NCBI GenBank assembly: GCA_020912385.1
Contig: CP087215.1
Location: 62,001 to 126,000 of the forward strand
Origin: Neofusicoccum parvum
Lineage: Eukaryota; Ascomycota; Dothideomycetes; Botryosphaeriales; Botryosphaeriaceae
Direction of reading: 5' to 3'
Length of the DNA stretch: 64,000 bases
Under the pieces are notes generated by a model that worked only from the letters and a program-made list of their open reading frames with translations, searched no databases and had not been told where the DNA came from. Shown one piece after another: positions 56,974 to 64,000 of this stretch. The first letter of the stretch is position 1. The number at the start of each line of letters is the position of its first letter. Position numbers and translations under genes: made by a program.

Positions 56974-58380
56974 TATAGCCCAGTTGTGGAACCCGCAGTC
57001 TTGAATGGCTATGTGAGGCTGCCCGTTTACCCAAGCAGAGGAATCCGTCTCTAACTCGGCGTCAGTCACGCAAAGAATCGAAGAGAGAAAAAAAAAAGAA
57101 AGGCCATGGGGAAGACGCGAACCATGGTTATTATTTGATCTTTCTTCTACCACAGAGGTAGAAAAGGCCGAATGTATCGGCCCACAAGTAAGTAGAAACT
57201 TGTTCCTTAAGCGCTATATTCCGTGTCAGTTACAGGAGGAGTGCGAGGAGGTATACAATGTCATGTGACATTCGGAGGGGTAAATGGACGGGAAGACTGA
57301 TTGGGGCATCGGGCCAAGATAGAAGCGTCGGTGGTTACATGTCGCACGACAGGCAAGAACTCGGATTGAATTCTTCATCTTTTGCCTCATCGTGCTGGTA
57401 GGAAATGTATCGCTGCTTACGAATACGCCTGCTGCCGCCTGCAGTGTTCCGCGACGACGACGCTCGGACGGGCGACGGGCTGCGCACCGGCGCACGAGCT
57501 GTAATCACCCCGGATTGCCATTGCAGACCCGCAGGGTGGTGCCCGGGCCAACAAGGCACCCCAGCCGTGTTGCGGAATGTGCGTTGTAAGGTCGCCGTTG
57601 GGTTTAGGCGCCCGAGAAAAATCAAGTGGGAAGGAAAAGGGGCTAAGCCGTTTGAGGGCGCCGGCGCGGGGTAATCCTGCAGCAGGCTTGCCGAGCACGT
57701 GAGCTTGTGCCTCCAGATCTCAGCCGTTCCTTGCACAGTGACTTAACCCCACGACCCGTTGCGGCTGGTGGAATGTATGAATCGTCACTACCATCTTTAT
57801 CGTCTTCATCTTCCTCACAATTGGGGGAAATTCGCCCTCAAATTCCTTCGGCTATGCAGCTTTCCACGCCAGTCAGCCTCGCGTCCAGTGATGGTCGGCA
57901 ACCTCTTCAAGGTTTTTTCCATGATGTTTTGGAATCTTGACGTAAAAGACATTCGATCCCGAATTGTAACTCCAAAATCAACCGGCGACAACAGATGGGA
58001 ACACTCTCAACAAAGACTTAGACGTGGAGAAATTTCCCTTGCTTGGAACAAACAATTTTTGGAAAGGTTGATACCTTGAAAATGGTCCCAGCAACAAGAT
58101 GATTTATTTGGATGAGAGAGTCCGGTACAAGATAAGAAAAGAATTCGCGGCATTCTATCATCGCACTCGCCGGTATGCGAGGACAAGCGTCCTGCTCCAT
58201 CCCGCTAGTAGACCCCCATCTACGGAATCAAGAATACAGCGTTATCTGCAGAGGGCGTGAAGATAGGAGCCGGTACGATAGGTATAAAACAAAGCAACCC
58301 CCAGGTAAGCAGTGTACCCAACTCATATCAGAGTTGGTATTCTTTCCTGCAAGAAAGCAAAGAAACCTTTTACCGGCACC
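56974..58380. other. Intergenic stretch, 1.4 kb
   Basis: Contains an A-rich run (57089-57101) and the promoter side of the giant gene at 58381. Open frames on both strands (for example 57335-57736 minus) overlap and have no domains. Nothing named. Confidence 0.5.
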
Positions 58381-61300
58381 ATGAGCTTCAACGACGAGAT
58401 AGTCAATTTCTTGATCAACCACGTTGTTCTTCCCGCCAAGCTGCCCCAGCACGAAGACGATCTCAATACCGAGGAAGCAGGGGCACTGCTACTTTTGAAA
58501 CTCCTTCTTGAGGCCGTCAGTGCCTTCTTGAGCGAATGCGACCTGCAAACCCAGCGTAACTGGAGACCAGTGCACCGTGCAATTGCGAATTCGCTTAGCC
58601 TCGCCGATGGAAATTTTCAGTCTACAGCTACATTGGAATCAACACTCCGACAGCTAGAGCCGTGTGGTAAGTCTACCAGCATTATACATCGCGGTCTCAA
58701 ACTAATTCCGCATAGATGCCATTTTCTTTCACATCAGAGCCCAGAATGCCGGGCTTCTGTTCTTTCGATCACGTGCCGACTCTGTTTATGTTCATGCCTT
58801 CGAAGCCTCGCCAAAGAGTGAAGATGTCATGGGATCATCCGACCGCCTGGTCTGGAGCTTCCCCGGGCCGACAATCAGCTTCGGTAGCCATCTTCTCGAA
58901 GAGAAGCATTTCGTTGAGGAAATAACAAGCTTGGTGCTCGGAATAAGCCACGAGTCTGTGGAAGTTTCCATGCCGACTACTCGGAAAGCAAAATCAGTTG
59001 TTCCAGAAGAGCGCGAAACCAGCCATCCTGGTCTGGTCACCGAGGCTCTCATATCAGTGCTTCATGCGTGGGGAGAGGCTCGCAAGGGCCCGGAAATCGT
59101 CAAACACGTGCGCGACGATGTCAACTGGAATCGCAGCAAGCTGTCCTGGAGGCGTTCGCCTTTCTGGTTGGTCATCCGCGTTGGAATCCAGATCACACTG
59201 TCGCACATGTTCGCCGGCGAGCGCAGTAGGTGCCAGTACAAAAACTTCATGGCATTCTTCATGTCCAAGATTTGCGACTTCGCCACAAAGAACCCCACCG
59301 GTGCTGATGTGCGGATGATCGTGGCCACGAAGGCTGCGCGACGTCTCGCAAAACTTGGAGATGATGCATTCCCATTTGTCGAAAAGGCTGTCCGGATTGC
59401 CGTTGGGGATGTTCGGGCCAACTTGAACTCGCTATGGTCGGGCGTTCAGAGACTGGACAATCTCTCAATACCGGTGCTTCAACAAACAGCCACAGAGAAC
59501 GACTGCGCTCTCCGCTTAGACCACTCTCGCGAGTACTTGCGTTCAATATCCTCGCTGAAAGATCAAAAGTCCGAGCCACCTGCCATCTGTTTGTCGATCG
59601 GACCTCAACTCAACTTCATGATTGACGGCTTGCCAGACCTCCAACGTAACGAGGATGCTGAAAACCGGGTTTTCCTCCTTACGGATTTTGAAACGTGGAT
59701 CATTGAGCATCTTCGGCCGTGGGCGGAGCAGCAGAACAGGAACGAATTGGACTGTGCGTCATTGCTCCGAGAGATGCGAGCGTACTTGGATGTCGCTCGT
59801 GAAGAGTACCAGGACAACCCGCGAGGCCTGTCAATCATGCTGCTGACCGCTATGGAGCTCTGGATCGCCTTGGATATCATCTGCTTGCGGCTCTACCCCC
59901 TGATGCGACGGTATCCTCCAGAAATCCCGGTTCATTTGGGAAGCCCTCTCCTGCTTCCTCAATTATATCAGCTGAGGAAGTTGGATCAAATTGAGACATA
60001 TCTTGCCGAGCGTTGGAGAGACTCTGACGCTATGCGTCCGCCGATTCTTGGGCGACTAGCTGCGACTTCCTTCGGGGTGCAATTCTACGAGCAATCAGAA
60101 TGGCACCAAGGATTGCGGCGTGACATTGATGAAGAGGCCTCTCGGAGAAGAGCGCGGAAACGATCCGAATGGATGGAAAAGTCGGAGCTGTATCGGTCAC
60201 TCATTGATGAGGCAAACCGAACGGGACATTCGTATGGCATCGACACATGGGGTGACTCAATTCATCAAAGCACCTGTAAGAGCTGCGCCTTGAAAAAGCG
60301 GGCTCATGCTCTCACGATCGAAGTGGACGAGTGGCCATTACCGGCCGACGAAACGCAGGCCAAAGCCGCAGTCTTCGAACTGGAATGTCCGGTTGGGTTC
60401 TCAGCATGGCGTGATGCCACATGGGTCATCATTCATCACCTTGGACGCGTTGGAAATGTACATGGCGATGCTGTCCACCAGAGACTTCTGGATTATGTCC
60501 TACTGAGATCACACGCCTTGGATCATGGTCGAATCGTCACGATGGGATCCCACACGAAGTCATTCCTTCGTTCACATTACGAACGCCAGGGGTTCCCTAT
60601 CAACTTCGATACTATTGCGGTCAACAACGGGCTACAATATCGGCTATTGGATCAGAACACCAACTGCTGGGTGGAAGATCAAATAAGCTCGCCAACCTTG
60701 CATCGCCATTGCATTTCGCTGCTACCTGTAGGGCCGTATTCCAACTTACAGGACTTTGTCGACAGCACTTCTTGCACCCCCAACGACGCCATTGCTAGCC
60801 AACAAAACTGTAAAATTGGTATAACCACTCATGAGTTTCTTGCTTTCGCATCCCTCCGGGCAGGAGAACGCATCCAGTGGCAAAATATCTTGCGGGAACT
60901 CGGGTCAGCTGACTTGTCATTCAACGCTCCGGCCGTGCACATACTTCTCCGACAGGCAGCTATACAGGCGGGGCCACGAAGTAAGCAGACAGTCCTAAGG
61001 GAAGCCCATGTGCCTCTAGCAGACCCTTCCTTCTGCGACCGGCTTCTCAGTCTTCTATTGATACATCTGTCAAACATCGAAGCAAACTGGAAGGAGCAAT
61101 GCCGGCTTGTCACCATCACCATGTTGGGCCTCCGAGTGCTGTCGCTTGGGCCGGCCGGCGCGACAGCAGGCCGAGCGATTCAGCTGCTGCGTGACATCCG
61201 GATCGTGGCTCTCAGGTGGTGTCGAGATATCTCCGCGAACCTTCACAAATGCGAAACGGAGGAGTTGAGCGGGAAGATGAAGGGGATTCTCGTGCGGTCT

Positions 61301-64000
61301 GCGTTGACCTGTTGGTCGACTTTCGACGTTGACCCCGACCATCTTCCCGTGGTTTTGGCTGATGGCTACGATGTGGCAAGTTTCATTGAGTCGTCAATTT
61401 ACCTCAACGAGAACCACCCTGTGATCCGAAGCAATGTTCCAATTGAGATGCGGCAGTCTCTTCTTGTGGGCAGGAAGATCTCGCGATCCATTCAAACCCA
61501 GCTCAGAGCATTGATCACCACGTCGTGCGTAGGCGTGACTGAAGGGATCATGAGCGCTCACGGATTGACGGGCCTGGACACACACTGGAATTTTGTTACC
61601 AATACGCAATGCAGGTGGATACGCAGCAGCCTGAGAGCCATGCCCAGCAACGTCATCCAGAGCTGCGATTACGATCTATTGACTGGTGAGCTGTTGGTGG
61701 AGGGCCGGCGTATTGGCAGGCTGCCGTCGCAGTACACTGACACGGAAATTTATCAACGAGTATTTGGTTCTGTACGTAACGAAAATCCAAACACTCCCTT
61801 GGAAACCACGTTACTGATGTTTTAGCGCATTTTAAACGTCACAAGATCACACATACCGTGGATGGAGTACAAGACAGTGCAACCGGTTCATGATCATGAG
61901 GCAAGCCATTTGCGATAACTCCCCTCCCAAATGAAATACGGGCTGACTGTTCCCAGATCCACTTCACAATGAGAGACGGAGCTCTACTCGTAGAGGCCAT
62001 CATTAACGACCGGCATCTTCGCCTTATTCCTCAGGAGATTCTCGAACCTGATCTTCCTAAAGGAAATACCAGGAACTTCGTGCACTGGATGGACCGAGAA
62101 AAGAACGAAATCGAGTTCCGTCCTTTGTCTTCGCCATGGGACACTCCAAGACAAGCCATGAAGCTCACCTTCTCCGACCACGGAAGTTCTTACATGGAGG
62201 TCGGAGAGAGAAGACTCGTGGATCACAAAAGCCAACTGGGAGACGCCATTCTGGGCATTCTCCAAGCTCTTGAGGATCCCCGTGAGATCGTGATTATGGC
62301 AGACCCCAACGGAGTCGAAGCCGAAGTGCCGAGATTCCGGCTGAGTTTCACCATCAACCGTGACGGTCTCCTGGAATCGAAGCAACTCGACGCCACCATT
62401 GATCCAGATCAGAATATCGGATGCCTGATCGGACTACGAAATAAGCTTGTTCTGCGAAGGTCATCTGTCCACCCGAGCGTTCCGCAGAGGAGCGTGATTG
62501 TACCATATGGATCCGTCGCCATATCGAGGTCTGGTGATCACAGTCGGGTTCAGATAAACTGTAGTCGTGCGCAGAGATTGCACTTCATGCACTATCAACT
62601 GGACGGGAAGCTTTCGCGTCTGCGGGGCTACTCAAGTACCGCCGACAAGCTGTTTCTTGCCTATCTGCACGCGGTCACAAGTTTCGTCCTGCCTGATCCT
62701 TTGACAGCCCATACTGGTACGCAGGAAGCACTGCAAATCTTACGCGAGCAGTCCCTCAGGACTTCAACTCCCTTCGAGGAGGATGCGATGTCGATGCTCG
62801 AGAATATCGCAGCCTTGACTCCCCGTCGGGAGTTCTACCCTGAACATTTGCGCAAGATGCAGACGGTCAAATGGAACCCGAATCTCTGTCAGCTTGCCCA
62901 GCACGAGGACTTCCAAACCCTGACCGACGACATCCTTCAGCATTCGTTGCAGCTAGAGATGCTGCATGAAAATCTCAGTCCAACCCCGCTCCCAGAGGGC
63001 CGAGGCGATGTGCATCTCCTACGCAGGGCATCGAATCGCAACAGGGGCATCCGGAATACAGACTTAGGTACACGAAGAAGATGGGACCAAGTCTACATTG
63101 CGAGAGATACCGAGTTCAACAGCTCTAGAGCTCTCCGAGTGCACAAAATTGCCTCGCTGGTTCGATCCTGGCCGCATGGTACCAACATGATTATGGACCT
63201 TCCCTCGCGAGTCCGGAAATGGATACATATCGAGGGATATCATCAGGGTTTCGAACCGTCCGGGTTGACATGCAGCGACCTTCTGAAATTTCCTGTCGAA
63301 CAGAAGTGGGGTGCCTTGTATGACTTCTGCCGTAAAGCTGACCGGAAAGTCGATCAGTTCAAACTCACGGGTGTGTTCGCCATGATCGTTTTCGGGCAGG
63401 AGAATGCCGTAGCGATTGTTCTGACCCTTCTGGGGATCGCCTTCTCCGGCGCTTTTGCGGACACAGAACCCTTAAACAGTCTGTATGATCTCACAGCGGG
63501 AGAAAGACCGAATCGCAACGTCGTTGAAGCCGCGGTGGCCAATCACATATCGGAACCTCAAAGACGCAAAGGCGAGCAGCACAAGTTGTGGCAGGCGCGG
63601 CTCGCGGAATTTCGCGCCGAAAAGAAGCTGCAGGCGGAGTTGACCGCCAGGAATGTCATCAGTCAATGGCCCTGCAATGCTCCTGATGTGGTTCAGCAAG
63701 GGCATCTGGCTGTCCGATCGGGAGTGGTGAGTGATTGCAAGAGGCTTTTCACGACTTGGAACAACAACAGACAGTTCATGTTGCATATCGACGAGGTGCA
63801 GTCCAAATTGCGGACGATTCATTCCGTCACGATGGACATTCCAAGAGAAGCGCTTCCGGTCAACCCACGTCCGTCTACTGAAACGACATCAGTTGCGTTA
63901 GCACCAAAGCTGATTGACCTCCTTCACGAACGCACCCCTCCAAAATTACCGAAGGCCACGACACCCTTCCAGAAATGGCGGCCGCGCCGTTCTGCAAAAC
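58381..64000 (+). CDS. Giant DUF6606/DUF3638-type protein, 3' part outside window
   Basis: Exons 58381-58666, 58716-61771, 61826-61900 and 61957 onward; the last is open to the window edge. The first three introns are 49 nt (GTAAGT/TAG), 54 nt (GTACGT/TAG) and 56 nt (GCAAGC/CAG, a GC-AG intron). About 1,820 codons are present. The start, MSFNDEIVNFLINHVVLPAKLPQ, is the typical opening of the very large fungal proteins with an N-terminal DUF6606 followed by DUF3638 and DUF3645. These usually exceed 3,000 residues and are sometimes labelled ubiquitin-thiolesterase-like on weak grounds; their role is not established. I see no early stop or frameshift. The conserved DUF3638 core is expected to the right of position 64000. 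No signal peptide or membrane segment is seen in this portion. Confidence 0.87.

Noticed and set aside
1..64000. CRISPR arrays, operons, riboswitches or rRNA/tRNA genes
   Set aside because: Nothing with the required repeat-spacer or RNA architecture was noticed. The genes are individually spaced and intron-bearing, as in fungi. Without a covariance search a tRNA could have been missed.

Overview
This window is genomic DNA from a filamentous ascomycete (Pezizomycotina, most likely a sordariomycete; class-level placement is inference). The evidence is spliced genes with 45-69 nt introns, a highly reducing polyketide synthase (HR-PKS), a C6 zinc-cluster regulator, HET and NACHT-type incompatibility genes, and two degenerate Tad/I-like LINE retrotransposons whose stop codons look like repeat-induced point mutation (RIP). 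Exon joins below were read by hand. Each quoted join keeps the reading frame and restores a family motif or an open frame.

Region 1 (365-26593) is a biosynthetic gene cluster. It holds a CYP7/8-like P450 (-), an AflR-type regulator (+), an Ayr1-like short-chain reductase (-), a second P450 (-), a BAHD-type acyltransferase (-), a 2,626-residue KS-AT-DH-CMeT-ER-KR-ACP HR-PKS (+) and an epoxide hydrolase (-). The PKS should make a reduced, C-methylated chain. The P450s, reductase, epoxide hydrolase and acyltransferase would tailor it, under the cluster regulator. I do not recognise the product. The epoxide hydrolase now lies 6.4 kb from the PKS only because a 5.5-kb LINE inserted just past the PKS stop codon; removing it leaves the two genes convergent and about 0.8 kb apart.

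Region 2 (19076-34122) is transposon-rich. LINE-1 (19076-24615) and LINE-2 (29036-34108) both lie on the minus strand and both have exact target-site duplications (15 and 14 bp). They share the 3' end AAATGAATT, followed by three copies of a different short repeat in each. Both are broken by stop codons.

Region 3 (35462-41094) has a secreted type-B carboxylesterase, a small secreted cysteine-containing protein and a lineage-specific protein of unknown function.

Region 4 (43050-48690) is an allorecognition/immunity-type patch. It has a decayed NOD-like receptor (lipase-like domain, P-loop and ankyrin-like tail, with the NACHT body missing and a frame change) and an intact HET-domain protein.

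Region 5 (48999-64000) has a degenerate DUF7924-type gene, a Ulp1/C48-like protein that appears to have lost catalytic residues, a four-exon gene of unknown function, and the first ~1,820 codons of a giant DUF6606/DUF3638-type protein that runs off the right edge.
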